Below are positions 42,890 through 52,069 of a DNA stretch of 64,000 nucleotides, piece by piece (position 1 is the first letter of the stretch; every line of letters begins with the position of its first letter). The position numbers and the translations under genes are program-made. The notes under the pieces were generated by a model. The model searched no databases, had not been told where the DNA came from, and worked only from the letters and a program-made list of their open reading frames with translations. Source of the stretch: Trebonia kvetii (GTDB lineage Bacteria > Actinomycetota > Actinomycetes > Streptosporangiales > Streptosporangiaceae); assembly GCF_007827045.1 (NCBI RefSeq), contig NZ_RPFW01000005.1:391835-455834 (forward strand). Direction: 5' to 3'.

Positions 42890-45061
42890 CTAGCCGGTAT
42901 GCCCCGCTGGCCGCAACGGGATATGGACCTCAAGGGCTGTGCCCGCGCCCGACGGACTGTGCAGCGTGGTCCGGCCGCTAAGCGCCTCGACCCGGTCTTT
43001 GAGTCCGGTCAGGCCCGAGCCGCCGCCTACGTCCGCGCCGCCGCGCCCGTCATCGCGGACGCTGATCCGCAGCGTCGTCTCGCCGACGGCCACCTCTACG
43101 CAAACGTCGGTTGCACAGGCGTGCCTGGCGGTGTTGGTCAGCGCCTCGGACACGACGTAGTACGCGGCGATTTCGACCGGGTCTGGCAGCCGGCCCTTGA
43201 CCTGCACCCGCAGGTCGACCGGAACGGGGGAGCGTCGGGCCAGTGCGCGAAGGGCCGGGCGCAGCCCGCCATTGGCAAGTACGGCCGGGTGGATGCCACG
43301 GGCGATCTCGCGCAGCTCCTCCAGTGCGGCCTCCAGCCCGTCTACCATCTCATCCAGCCGGCTGATCAGGGCTTCGGTGCCTGAGGGCGCCGTCGCCTTG
43401 GCCTCTCGCAGCCGCAGGGCCAGGGTTACCAGGCGCTGCTGTGCGCCGTCGTGCAGGTCGCGTTCGATGCGCCGTCTGGCTTCGTCGGCGGCGGCGACGA
43501 TGCGGGTGCGGGAGGCTGCGAGCGCGGCCTGCGCCTCGGCGTTCGCGATCGCGGTGCCGACAAGTTCGGTGAAGCCTGCCAGCCGCGCCTCAATGTCCGG
43601 CGGCAGGGCGGCCATCCGCGCGTAGGCCACGGTGACGACGCCCCACAGGCGGTCCTCGACCCTGATCGGCACCCCGACGGCCGAACCGAAGCCCCAGCCG
43701 CGGCCTGCCATGGCGAAGGCGCCCGACGAGCTGCGATAGTCCTCGACCCGAGCGGGCTGGCCCGTCTGGCCCACGATCGTGCTCACGTTTTTCCCGCCGA
43801 GTTCCACCCGGTCGCCGATCGCCATCGGCCAGGGAGTGTCCGTGCTCGTCCACATGCCCATGGCCGTTGCCATGCCATCCGCGTCATACCGGCTCATGCC
43901 CGTGAAATCCGCGCCGAGCACCCGCCCGATCTCCTCGGCGACGGCGGCGAACACCTCGTCAGGTGCCGAGCCCCTGGCGACCAGCGTCGCGACTCGGCGC
44001 AGCGCGGCCTGTTCGTCGGCGTAGCCGCGCAGGTCCACGCGGGCCTGGGCGTTTGCGATCGCGGTGCCGGCCAGCTCCGCGAATCCCGCCAGCCGCGCCT
44101 CGGCGTCCGCTCGCAGCCGTTCCTCGCGGGTAGACACGGCGGTCATGACGCCCCAGAGCTTTCCCTCGACGCTGATCGGCACGCCGACAGCCGCCCGGTA
44201 CCCCCAGTCGCGCCCGATGGCGGCGGCCGCGCCTGTGGCGCCGCTGTAGTCGTCGATCCGGATCGGCCCGCCGGTCCGGAAGACCAGCGTGGACAGGTTC
44301 CGCCCGCCGAGGGCTGTCCGGGTGCCCACGGTAAATGGCAGGATCGTGCCAGCGCTCTTCCAGGCGCCGAGCACGGTCAGCATCTCACCAGGCTCGTAGC
44401 GGGCCACAGCGGTGAGGTCGGCGCCTAGCAGTCGCCCGGCTTCGGCGGCGACGGCGGCGTAGACGTCCTCCGGAGCCGTGCCGGTGGCGACCAGCGTGGC
44501 GACCCGGCGCAGCGCGGCCTGTTCCTCGGCATAGCCGCGCAGATCCATCCGGGCCTGCGCGCCGGCGATCGCGGTAGCGGCCAGTTCGGTGAAGGCGGCT
44601 AGCCGCGCCTCGGTGTCCGCCGGCAGCCGCTCCTCGCTCGTGGACGCGACGGACAGCACACCCCACAGTCGGCCCTCGACCCTGATTGGCGCCCCCACAG
44701 TGGAGCGGATGCCGAATGTGCGGATGACTTCAGCGGTGTGACCGGAAGCCTGGGAGAATTCATCGATGCGGGCCGGCTGGCCGGTCTCCATGACGAGCGT
44801 GCTCACGTTGGGACCGGATTGGCGCGGACGCGCATCCTCTCCGAGGTCCTGGCGAGCCGCGCTCCACCGCGCGAGGTAGGTCGTCGCTCCGCCCTGGTCG
44901 TAGCGGCCGACGCCCGCCAGGTCAGCGTCAAGCAGCTGCCCTGCCTCGGCGGCGACGGCGGCGAACACCTCCTGCGGCTCCGTGCCTGCGGCGGCCAGCG
45001 TCGCCAGCCGCCGCAGCGCGGTCAGTTCCTCGGCGATCCGGTCGTCTGCCCGGGCATCCAT
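42890..45061 (-). CDS. triple-GAF sensor histidine kinase (NarL/DesK type)
   Basis: The 723-residue cytoplasmic sensor has three tandem GAF domains (about residues 10-170, 175-340, 345-515), a HisKA_3 dimerisation helix (RRIERDLHDGAQQRL, His near residue 536), and a HATPase (SEALTNTARHA near 637, DDGRGG and GLTGLKDRVEALSG). The GAF repeats share near-identical joiners (DLRGYAxEQAALRRVATLV), which points to intragenic duplication. There is no transmembrane segment and no response regulator next door, so it is an orphan. ATG 45061 is one option; an in-frame GTG lies further upstream near 45122. Confidence 0.92.
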   Translation of the reverse strand: MDARADDRIAEELTALRRLATLAAAGTEPQEVFAAVAAEAGQLLDADLAGVGRYDQGGATTYLARWSAARQDLGEDARPRQSGPNVSTLVMETGQPARIDEFSQASGHTAEVIRTFGIRSTVGAPIRVEGRLWGVLSVASTSEERLPADTEARLAAFTELAATAIAGAQARMDLRGYAEEQAALRRVATLVATGTAPEDVYAAVAAEAGRLLGADLTAVARYEPGEMLTVLGAWKSAGTILPFTVGTRTALGGRNLSTLVFRTGGPIRIDDYSGATGAAAAIGRDWGYRAAVGVPISVEGKLWGVMTAVSTREERLRADAEARLAGFAELAGTAIANAQARVDLRGYADEQAALRRVATLVARGSAPDEVFAAVAEEIGRVLGADFTGMSRYDADGMATAMGMWTSTDTPWPMAIGDRVELGGKNVSTIVGQTGQPARVEDYRSSSGAFAMAGRGWGFGSAVGVPIRVEDRLWGVVTVAYARMAALPPDIEARLAGFTELVGTAIANAEAQAALAASRTRIVAAADEARRRIERDLHDGAQQRLVTLALRLREAKATAPSGTEALISRLDEMVDGLEAALEELREIARGIHPAVLANGGLRPALRALARRSPVPVDLRVQVKGRLPDPVEIAAYYVVSEALTNTARHACATDVCVEVAVGETTLRISVRDDGRGGADVGGGSGLTGLKDRVEALSGRTTLHSPSGAGTALEVHIPLRPAGHTG

Positions 45062-45222
45062 CAATGCCGCCCGGGCAGCAGCCCCGGATGCCCTACCCCC
45101 AGCCTTCCGCCGCAGCCAAACACAGTCATCCCAGAAGGTTAACCCCAGGTAAACGTGCCTGGCCACCGCCACCTTGCCCGAAATGCTAATGGAACGCCCA
45201 CGGGATGAGGACGGCCGAGGCA

Positions 45223-46737
45223 TTAGGCGGAAGGCGAAGGCACGGGCAGGCCGATCGCCTTGACCTCCAGGTACTCCTCGAAGCCGTGCTCGCCGTACCG
45301 GCGGCCGAGCCCGCTTTGTCCGACGCCGCCGAGCGGGCTCGTCATGCTGAAGGTGCTGGCCACGTTGGCGCCGACGGTGCCGGTGCGGATCCGCAGCGCG
45401 ACCGCGAGCGCGTGGTCGTCGTCGCCGCTCGACACCTGGCCGGCCAGGCCGTAGACGGTGTCGTTGGCGATCGCGACCGCCTCGTCCTCCGTGTCGTACG
45501 GTGTCACCGTGACGACCGGCCCGAAGGTTTCCTCCTGGCCGATGACGGAGCGCGGGTCCACGTCGGACAGCAGCGTCGGCTCGATGTAGTACCCGGCAGG
45601 CAGGTGGGCCGGCTTGCCGCCCCCGGCGAGCAGCGTCGCGCCGGCCGCCACGGCGTCCTCGATCATGCCGAGTACCTTGGCCCGCTGGACGTCGCTGATG
45701 GCCGGACCCGAGTAGTTCCCCATGTCCCAGGGGTCGCCGTACGGGAACCGCTCGATGCTCGCCTTCAGAATCGCGAGCCCCTCGGCCAGCATGGCCCGCG
45801 GCAGCAGGATCCGGGTGGCGTTGGTGCAGCCCTGCCCCGACATCGTGCACACGCCGCCGGCCGCCGACGGGAGCACCGCGGCCAGGTCGGCATCGTCGAG
45901 CACGATGTGCGTTGACTTGCCGCCCAGCTCCATGATGGTCTTCTTCACCGTCGGCGCGGTCGCCGCGAGGATCTTGCGGCCCACCGCGGTGGAGCCGGTG
46001 AAGGTGACCATGTCCACCCGCGGATCGGCCGTCAGCATGGCGGCCACGTCGTTGTCGTTGGACACGACGACCTGGAAGATGCCGGGCGGGATGTCGGTCT
46101 CCTCCGCCACGATCCTGCCGAGCTCGAGCCCGGCCCACGGGGTGAGCTGGGCCGGCTTGAGTATCACCGCGTTGCCCGCGAGCAGCGCGGGAACGCTCTC
46201 GGTGACGTTGAGGTAGAGCGGCGCGTTCCACGGGGTTATGGCGGCGACCACGCCGACCGGGATGTACTGCAGCTTCTGCCGGAAGCTGCGGCCAAGGCCG
46301 GAATGGATGCCCGCATCGCGCAGAAACGCGAAGCTGCGCGCCTGGTCAGGCCAGAAGCCGGCCTCCTCGATGGGGAAGGCGAGCTGAATGCCGTAGGTCA
46401 TCGCGATCGGCGTGCCGATCTCGGTGACCAGGATGCGCCGCAGCCGCTCCTGCGTGCGAACCAGGCCGTCGCGGAGCTGGGTGACGCAGTGCGCGCGGAA
46501 CTCCACGACATCGCGCCAGTTCCCGGCGTTGGCGTCGAACGCGCGGCGCGCGGCCGCGACCGCCCGGTCGAAGTCGGCGGGCCGTCCGTCCGCGGCGACC
46601 CCGGCCACCTCTTCGGTGGCCGGGTTGATCACGTCGAACGTCACCCCGCCGCAGGCGCCGGTCAGCTCGCCGTCGATGAGCATCCGCTGCTCGCCGGCCA
46701 GCACGCCGGTTCCGCCATCGGTCGCGATGCTAGTCAC
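45223..46737 (-). CDS. aldehyde dehydrogenase
   Basis: This 504-residue ALDH has ITPWNAPL near residue 164 (Asn), FTGSTAVGRK near residue 240, catalytic Glu in MELGGKSTH near residue 262, and catalytic Cys in SGQGCTNATR near residue 297. It lies at the end of a five-gene minus-strand run headed by an ACAD11-like dehydrogenase. It would oxidise an aldehyde to an acid; it is clearly a different subgroup from the one at 16694. Confidence 0.95.
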   Translation of the reverse strand: MTSIATDGGTGVLAGEQRMLIDGELTGACGGVTFDVINPATEEVAGVAADGRPADFDRAVAAARRAFDANAGNWRDVVEFRAHCVTQLRDGLVRTQERLRRILVTEIGTPIAMTYGIQLAFPIEEAGFWPDQARSFAFLRDAGIHSGLGRSFRQKLQYIPVGVVAAITPWNAPLYLNVTESVPALLAGNAVILKPAQLTPWAGLELGRIVAEETDIPPGIFQVVVSNDNDVAAMLTADPRVDMVTFTGSTAVGRKILAATAPTVKKTIMELGGKSTHIVLDDADLAAVLPSAAGGVCTMSGQGCTNATRILLPRAMLAEGLAILKASIERFPYGDPWDMGNYSGPAISDVQRAKVLGMIEDAVAAGATLLAGGGKPAHLPAGYYIEPTLLSDVDPRSVIGQEETFGPVVTVTPYDTEDEAVAIANDTVYGLAGQVSSGDDDHALAVALRIRTGTVGANVASTFSMTSPLGGVGQSGLGRRYGEHGFEEYLEVKAIGLPVPSPSA

Positions 46738-46784
46738 TGGTGCACTCCTTCGCGTTGGTGCAAGGACGAGACAGCCGGCGCCTG

Positions 46785-47630
46785 CTACTCAAGTAGCTTC
46801 AGGTGGGCGCCGGCATCGACGCTGATAAACTCCCCGGTGATGTAGCGGGCCTCGTCCGAGGCGAGGAACACCACGGCGTTGCTGATGTCCTCCGGCTCGA
46901 TGTACGGCACGTTGGGCATCAGCTGCAGGGTGGCGAAGGCCGGCAGGACGTCGTCGCGAGTCGGGTTCTCCAGGTCGGGCCGGAACCGGGCGTAGACGCC
47001 GTCGTTGTGCAGCAGACGGGTGTTGCAGTTGGTCGGATGAATTCCGTTGACCCGGATGCCCTGCAGCGCTGCCGCGGCCGCCACCCACTTGACATAGTCG
47101 ACGAGCTGCCGCTTGGCGTAGCTGTAGGCGAGCCCGCCCGGCTCTCCGCCGACACCGCCCTTGATCATCGCGGCGAACGACCCGGTGACGATGGCCGAGC
47201 CGCCCGCGCTCATCGCCGGAAGCGTCGCGTGCAGGGTATTCATCACACCGACCAGGTTGGTGCCGGCGACCTCGGCCCAGCCTTCCATGCCGAGGCCGGG
47301 TGTGAAGCTGGCGATGCCCGCGTTGGCGCAGACGATGTCCAGCCTGCCGAACGTGTCGATGGTCCTGCTGACCGCCTCGGTGAGCGCGCTCAGGTCGCGC
47401 ACGTCGCCCTGGATGCCGAGCGCCCGCCGGTCGAGCGCCTCCACCTCGGCCACCGTCTGGTTGAGATCGTCCGGGGTGGCGAGCTCGTAGGCGACCGACT
47501 TCAGGTCGTGACAGAGATCGAATGCCACGATGTCGGCGCCTTCGGCCGCCAGCTTGAGCGCGTGGCTGCGTCCCTGCCCGCGGCCGCCGCCGGTGATGAG
47601 GGCGACCTTGCCCTGGACTCTTCCGGTCAT
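46785..47630 (-). CDS. mycofactocin-coupled type SDR
   Basis: This 281-residue SDR has TGGGRGQGRSHALKLA, FDLCHDLKSVAYELATPDDLNQTVAEVEA (the family's insertion), ANAG near residue 106 and YSYAK near residue 170. It closely fits the mycofactocin-associated SDR family, thought to hold NAD tightly and regenerate it through mycofactocin. It lies 47 nt before the ALDH, repeating the SDR-ALDH pairing of 15823-18157. No mycofactocin biosynthesis genes are in the window. Confidence 0.88.
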   Translation of the reverse strand: MTGRVQGKVALITGGGRGQGRSHALKLAAEGADIVAFDLCHDLKSVAYELATPDDLNQTVAEVEALDRRALGIQGDVRDLSALTEAVSRTIDTFGRLDIVCANAGIASFTPGLGMEGWAEVAGTNLVGVMNTLHATLPAMSAGGSAIVTGSFAAMIKGGVGGEPGGLAYSYAKRQLVDYVKWVAAAAALQGIRVNGIHPTNCNTRLLHNDGVYARFRPDLENPTRDDVLPAFATLQLMPNVPYIEPEDISNAVVFLASDEARYITGEFISVDAGAHLKLLE

Positions 47631-47700
47631 TTCCGTCTCTATCTCTCTTCTTGGATACGGCGAACGATGAAGGCCGTGCTGGCCGGTCAGGGCTGGCCGG

Positions 47701-48735
47701 TCAGGCCAGCACCGGGATGATCTGCGGCAGGTCGACGGTGGTGCGGATACCGGGCGCGGCGGCGCACACGTAGGGAATCGCGTTCACCGGGCGGTTGGCC
47801 GTGTAGCCAGGTGTCATCTCGCCCATCCGCTCGACGGGGATATCGAAGCGGATGTCGACGTCGACTGGGGCATCACCGTCGACGTGCACCTTCCAGCCGT
47901 CCCAGCCGGGCACCGTCCAGGCCGGCTCCAGGTGTTCCGTGCAGTACCAGGTCGCGGTGAACGTCATCAGCGGACGGCCGGCATGCGTCCCGGTGACGAT
48001 CGTCCGCTGGCCGGCCACCGTGCCCGCCTCCAGGGTGCCGGCCGCGATGGTGAGCTTCTCCGGCGTGACCGTCACCTCCCCGGTCGCGGTGACCGAGTCG
48101 AGCGGCAGCCCGACCGCCTCGGCGACCAGGCGCATCGACGGGCCGAACGAATAGGCGCCGAAGGCGAAACGCTCCGGCGGGAATTCCGCCACCGAGTGGC
48201 CGAAACCCATCAGGTCGAACAGCATCTCCGGCGAGTTCCGGCTGGCCAGGTCGGCGTACTCGTTGATCGCCATGCCGTCGAGCCGGCGCTGGATCGACGC
48301 CAGGACCAGCGGGACCGCCTCGCTGATGAAGCCCGGGCTCGAGCCGGTGCTGTGAATCGAGGTGCCGCCCTCGGCGCACGCCCGCTCGACGCGTTCCCTG
48401 TCGGCCGGCGGCATGCTGCCCGGGTGGTGGAACTCTCCCCGCGTGGTCACGATGTTGGTGCCGTCGGCCAGGATGGCGCACACCTGGTCGAGGTCGCAGA
48501 CGGCGGGCATGTACAGCACGCAGTCCGCGCCGAGCGCGAGGATCTCCGCGATGTCATTGGTGGCGGTGACCCCGGTCGGCGGCAGGCCGCACAGGTCGCC
48601 AGCGTCCCGGCCGGCCTTGGCGGGCGAGGTGACGTAGACGCCCGCCAGGGTGAGCGCGGGGTGCTCGATGACCTGGCGGAGCGAGCGGCTGCCGATGTTG
48701 CCCGTCGCCCATTGCACGACGCGAAGTCCGGTCAT
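47701..48735 (-). CDS. dihydrodipicolinate reductase-like NAD(P)-binding protein
   Basis: This 344-residue protein has RVVQWATGNIGSRSLRQVIEHP at the N-terminus, a DapB-type Rossmann domain, and CVLYMPAVCDLDQVCAIL, THSTGSSPGF-type strand (SIHSTGSSPGFISEA), and YCTEHLEPAW. This layout matches the actinobacterial DapB-like or 2,4-diaminopentanoate dehydrogenase-like family, whose substrates are mostly unknown. It sits between two SDR genes in the minus operon. No lysine-biosynthesis neighbours are present, so a catabolic role is more likely. Confidence 0.88.
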   Translation of the reverse strand: MTGLRVVQWATGNIGSRSLRQVIEHPALTLAGVYVTSPAKAGRDAGDLCGLPPTGVTATNDIAEILALGADCVLYMPAVCDLDQVCAILADGTNIVTTRGEFHHPGSMPPADRERVERACAEGGTSIHSTGSSPGFISEAVPLVLASIQRRLDGMAINEYADLASRNSPEMLFDLMGFGHSVAEFPPERFAFGAYSFGPSMRLVAEAVGLPLDSVTATGEVTVTPEKLTIAAGTLEAGTVAGQRTIVTGTHAGRPLMTFTATWYCTEHLEPAWTVPGWDGWKVHVDGDAPVDVDIRFDIPVERMGEMTPGYTANRPVNAIPYVCAAAPGIRTTVDLPQIIPVLA

Positions 48736-48768
48736 GATGTGTTCCTCTCGGGGGGTGAAACGATCAGT

Positions 48769-49533
48769 TCAGTACAGGCCGCCGTCCACCCGGATCAGCG
48801 AGCCGGTGGTGAAGCTCGACGCGCCCGACGCCAGGTACAGTGCCGTGGTCACAATCTCCGCGGGCTCGCCCGCGCGTCCGGCCGCGTTGTGCCAGGTCCG
48901 CTTGCTAGGCTCCGGCCAGTGCTTGGAGATGTCGGTGAGGAACGGCCCGGCCGAGATGGTGTTCACCCGCACCCGGGGCGCGAACTCCCTGGCGAAGACC
49001 GTGGTGAGCGCGTTAAGCGCGGCCTTGGCGCCCGCGTAGGGCCCGAACCGGGGGGCCGGGAACAGGGCGCCGCTCGACGAGATGTTGATGACGGAGCCCC
49101 CGTCCCCGTCGTACATCCGCTGGCCGATCAGCGCGGTTAGCCGGAACGGGCCCTTGAAGTTGACCCCGATCACCTTGTCGAACAGCTCCTCCGACGTCTC
49201 CGCCGACGACGGCGCGAGCGGTGACATGCCGGCGTTGTTGACCAGGATGTCGACCTTGCCGAAGTGCTCGTAGGCGCGCTCGGCGAGCTCGTCGCACTCG
49301 TTCCAGTGCCCCACGTGGCAGGCGACAGGCAGCGCCCGCCGCCCGTTCGCCTCGATCTCCTTGGCCAGTGCCTGGCAGCTGTCAAGCTTGCGGCTGGCGA
49401 TGACCACGTCGGCGCCCGCGGCGGCGAAGGCCAGCACCATCTCCCGGCCAAGCCCGCGGCTCCCGCCGGTGACCAGGGCGACCTTCCCGGTCAGGTCGAA
49501 CAGCGCCGCAGGCCCGGCAGGGGCGTCGCTCAC
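48769..49533 (-). CDS. SDR family oxidoreductase
   Basis: This 254-residue classical SDR has TGGSRGLGRE near residue 19, NNAG (LVNNAGM) near residue 98 and YAGAK near residue 167. It ends VDGG. Its ATG overlaps the stop of the acyl-CoA dehydrogenase by 4 bp (ATGA), implying coupled synthesis. Acting on a hydroxyacyl-CoA made by the dehydrogenase/kinase module is plausible: the known ACAD10/11 and LvaC reactions give 3-hydroxyacyl-CoA, a usual SDR substrate. Confidence 0.92.
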   Translation of the reverse strand: MSDAPAGPAALFDLTGKVALVTGGSRGLGREMVLAFAAAGADVVIASRKLDSCQALAKEIEANGRRALPVACHVGHWNECDELAERAYEHFGKVDILVNNAGMSPLAPSSAETSEELFDKVIGVNFKGPFRLTALIGQRMYDGDGGSVINISSSGALFPAPRFGPYAGAKAALNALTTVFAREFAPRVRVNTISAGPFLTDISKHWPEPSKRTWHNAAGRAGEPAEIVTTALYLASGASSFTTGSLIRVDGGLY

Positions 49534-50831
49534 AGCCCGTGCTCCTCGAGGAGTGCCGCGTACCGCGCACGTGCCGCGGCCCGCCGGGTGGGGATGTGTT
49601 CGGTGGGGAACAGGCCCGGGGCCGGGTCATAGCCGCGCAGCATGCCCTTGGCGACGGCCGCCTTGTGCACCTCGGTCGGCCCGTCGGCCAGCGCGAGCTG
49701 CGGCGCATAGGCCCACCAGGGGCCGAGCGGAGTCTCCTGGGTGGTGCCGAGCGACCCGTGCAGCTGCACCGCCCGCTGCAGGACATCGTGCAGCACCGCG
49801 GCCAGCGCCACCTTGCACATCGCGATGTGGGTGCGGGCGGCACCGTGCGGCTGGTTGTCGATGATCCACGCCGTCTGCAGCACAAGCAGCCGGAACTGCT
49901 GCAGCTGGATGGCCGAGTCGGCGATGAAGCCCTGGACGAACTGGTGCTCGGACAGCAGCTTGCCCTGCGTCCGGCGCGACAGCGCGCGCTCGCACATCAT
50001 GTCGAAGGCCCGCTGGCACTTGCCGACAACCCGCATGGCGTGGTGTACCCGGCCGCCGCCCAGCCGCGCCTGGGCGACCTTGAAGCCCTCGCCGGGTGCG
50101 CCGAGCATGGCGTCGAGCGGCACGCGGACCTGGTTGTAGCGGATGTAGCCTTCTGTGCCCTCGTCCAGGTCGTCGCGCTCGTTCATTGTCGCGACGTTGC
50201 GGATGATCTCGATCCCCGGTGTCTCGGCCGGCACGATGAGCATCGACATCCGCTCGTATGGCTTCGCGTCGGGGTCCGTGACCACCATGACGATGAAGAA
50301 CGAGGCGTAGCGGGCGTGGCTGGAGAACCATTTCTCGCCGTCGATCACCCACTCGTCACCGTCCCTGGTGGCCTTGCACACGAACTCCTTGGGGTCGGAA
50401 CCCCCTTGTGGCTCGGTCATGGAGAAGGTGGACACGATGTTTCCCTCAAGCAGCGGCTGGAGGTAACGCGCCTTCTGTGCCTCGGTGCCGTACAACGCGA
50501 GGATCTCGGCGTTGCCCGTGTCGGGGGCGGCGGTGCCGAAGACGGTCGGCGCCCACTGCGAGCGGCCGAGGATCTCGTTCATCAGCGCCAGCTTGAGCTG
50601 ACCGAAGCCCTGGCCGCCCAGCTCGGGCCCGAGGTGGCAGGCCCACAGGCCCTGCTCCTTCACCTTCTCGCGCAGCGGCGCCAAGATCGCCCTCGATGCC
50701 TTGTTCTGCACGTCGTACGGGTCACCCGGGCGCGGGAAGAGCAAGTCAAGTGGCTCGCACTCGTCCCGTACGAAGGCGGCCATCCAGTCCAGCTTCTCCT
50801 GGAACTCGGGTTCGGTGCAGAAATCCCACAT
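49530..50831 (-). CDS. ACAD11-like acyl-CoA dehydrogenase
   Basis: This 433-residue protein has FSMTEPQGGSDPKEFVCKA, GEKWFSSHARYASFFIVMV, RLGGGRVHHAMRVVGKCQRAFD and the C-terminal LADGPTEVHKAAVAKGML. The GPxEVH ending and GRxxHxMR pattern are those of ACAD10/11-type dehydrogenases rather than classic ones. In Pseudomonas putida LvaC and human ACAD10/11, such enzymes remove phosphate from 4-phosphoacyl-CoA made by a linked APH kinase. Here an APH-fold kinase gene is divergent at 50961. ATG at 50831; first gene of a five-gene operon. Confidence 0.9.
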   Translation of the reverse strand: MWDFCTEPEFQEKLDWMAAFVRDECEPLDLLFPRPGDPYDVQNKASRAILAPLREKVKEQGLWACHLGPELGGQGFGQLKLALMNEILGRSQWAPTVFGTAAPDTGNAEILALYGTEAQKARYLQPLLEGNIVSTFSMTEPQGGSDPKEFVCKATRDGDEWVIDGEKWFSSHARYASFFIVMVVTDPDAKPYERMSMLIVPAETPGIEIIRNVATMNERDDLDEGTEGYIRYNQVRVPLDAMLGAPGEGFKVAQARLGGGRVHHAMRVVGKCQRAFDMMCERALSRRTQGKLLSEHQFVQGFIADSAIQLQQFRLLVLQTAWIIDNQPHGAARTHIAMCKVALAAVLHDVLQRAVQLHGSLGTTQETPLGPWWAYAPQLALADGPTEVHKAAVAKGMLRGYDPAPGLFPTEHIPTRRAAARARYAALLEEHGL

Positions 50832-50904
50832 GCACTGCTCCTGCCGTGTCGCCCCCGGCCTGGCGGGATCCGCGGTGGCCGGGTATCGTCGGTCCTCAGA
50901 CGAG

Positions 50905-50921
50905 AATCGTATTACTAAATA
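50905..50921 (+). promoter_or_regulatory. 17-bp promoter/operator element, copy 1
   Basis: AATCGTATTACTAAATA lies between the divergent ACAD11-like (-) and APH-kinase (+) genes. It is identical to the elements at 54023 and 59299 (both on the minus strand) except for the central base. It is 39 nt upstream of the ATG at 50961. It probably overlaps a core promoter or is a shared operator. Confidence 0.75.
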
Positions 50922-50960
50922 CTAGAAGATAGTTGTTTCATGGACGAGGGGGAGAACGCA

Positions 50961-51995
50961 ATGGCCGCCAGCCAGGCCGACGAGATAATGCTGGGTCAGC
51001 TGCATGACCGGGTTGGGCAGCGGGTAACCGACTGGCGTCCCGGCGCGCGGGTACGCGGCGTGTCACCGCTGACCGGCGGCACCTCCAGCCTTACCTTCAT
51101 TGTCGACCTGGCCGGCGTGGCCGCAGTGGAGACCCCGGTGGTCCTCAAGGTCGCTCCGCCCGGGCTCGCCCCGCTCCGCAACCGTGACGTGCTGCGCCAG
51201 GCGCGGCTGCAGCAGACGATCCAGGGCACCCCGCGGCCGCTGGCACCTGACGTGCTCTTCTCCGATCCTGGCGAGCCGCCGGAGGTTCCGCCGTTCATGG
51301 CGATGAACCTGGTCGCGGGGGAGTGCGTGGAGCCGGTGCTGTGCGATGACGCCGAGCGGCCCGCTCCCGTCCAGGTAAGGGCCCGGTTCTTCGACGCCGT
51401 GCGGGTGCTCGCGCAGTTGCACGCGCTCGTCCCGGCCGAGGTGGGGCTTGGCGATGAGCCCGTCGTCGGGCTCGCCGACGAGGTGGACCGGTGGACCCGC
51501 GCGTTCACCACCCTGCCGCCGGAGATGGCGGGCGACTACGAGCGGGCCGCGAAGGCGCTGCGGGCGACCATGCCCGCGCCGCTGCCGCCCGCGTTCAACC
51601 ACGGCGACTTCCGGCTCGGGAACACCCTGTGCGAGGGCGACCGGGTCAACGCGGTCATCGACTGGGAGATCTGGTCGGTGGGCGACCCGCGCGTCGACCT
51701 GTCCTGGCTGACCTACTTCACCGACGATGCCGGGCATCCCGCCGTCGCGCCGGGGACGGTCGCGGGCACCCCGGCCGGCCGCGAGGTCGTCCGGGCCTAC
51801 GAGGACGCGATCGGCCGGCCGGTGCCAGAGCTCGGCTGGTTCGACGCGCTCACCCGCTATAAGGAGGCCGCCACCACCGGCCTGCTGCTCAAGCGCGCGC
51901 TGAAGCTCGGCCGGCCGGTAAAGGAATCGATGGCGCGGATGCAGCCGGAACTGCCCCGCCTCGTCCAGGAGGCCATCCGCATCGTGAGCGGCTGA
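50961..51995 (+). CDS. APH-fold phosphotransferase (ACAD10/LvaA-like)
   Basis: This 344-residue aminoglycoside-phosphotransferase-fold kinase has LTGGTSSLTFIV (nucleotide loop), VVLKVAPPG (ATP Lys), Brenner motif NHGDFRLGNTL near residue 218 and VIDWEIWSVGDPRVDLSW near residue 235. All catalytic residues are present. Relatives phosphorylate 4-hydroxyacyl-CoA for an ACAD10/11-type partner, which lies divergently at 49530. ATG 50961 is chosen because GAGGGGGAG precedes it; an in-frame ATG at 50940 overlaps that site. Antibiotic resistance is unlikely given the context. Confidence 0.88.
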   Translation: MAASQADEIMLGQLHDRVGQRVTDWRPGARVRGVSPLTGGTSSLTFIVDLAGVAAVETPVVLKVAPPGLAPLRNRDVLRQARLQQTIQGTPRPLAPDVLFSDPGEPPEVPPFMAMNLVAGECVEPVLCDDAERPAPVQVRARFFDAVRVLAQLHALVPAEVGLGDEPVVGLADEVDRWTRAFTTLPPEMAGDYERAAKALRATMPAPLPPAFNHGDFRLGNTLCEGDRVNAVIDWEIWSVGDPRVDLSWLTYFTDDAGHPAVAPGTVAGTPAGREVVRAYEDAIGRPVPELGWFDALTRYKEAATTGLLLKRALKLGRPVKESMARMQPELPRLVQEAIRIVSG

Positions 51996-52069
51996 CGGCC
52001 GCGCCGGGCGACTGAAGGGATCATCCCGAACGGGTTCGGCCGAATCCGGCACGGAAAGGGACTAGTTCA

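Noticed and set aside
45062..46231. A further 390-codon N-terminal extension of the histidine kinase
   Set aside because: Most of it is antisense to, or out of frame with, the aldehyde dehydrogenase; it has no domain, and the kinase is complete without it.
50961..51995. Antibiotic phosphotransferase (resistance gene)
   Set aside because: The APH fold is shared by acyl-CoA-linked kinases, and the ACAD11-like neighbour argues for metabolism.
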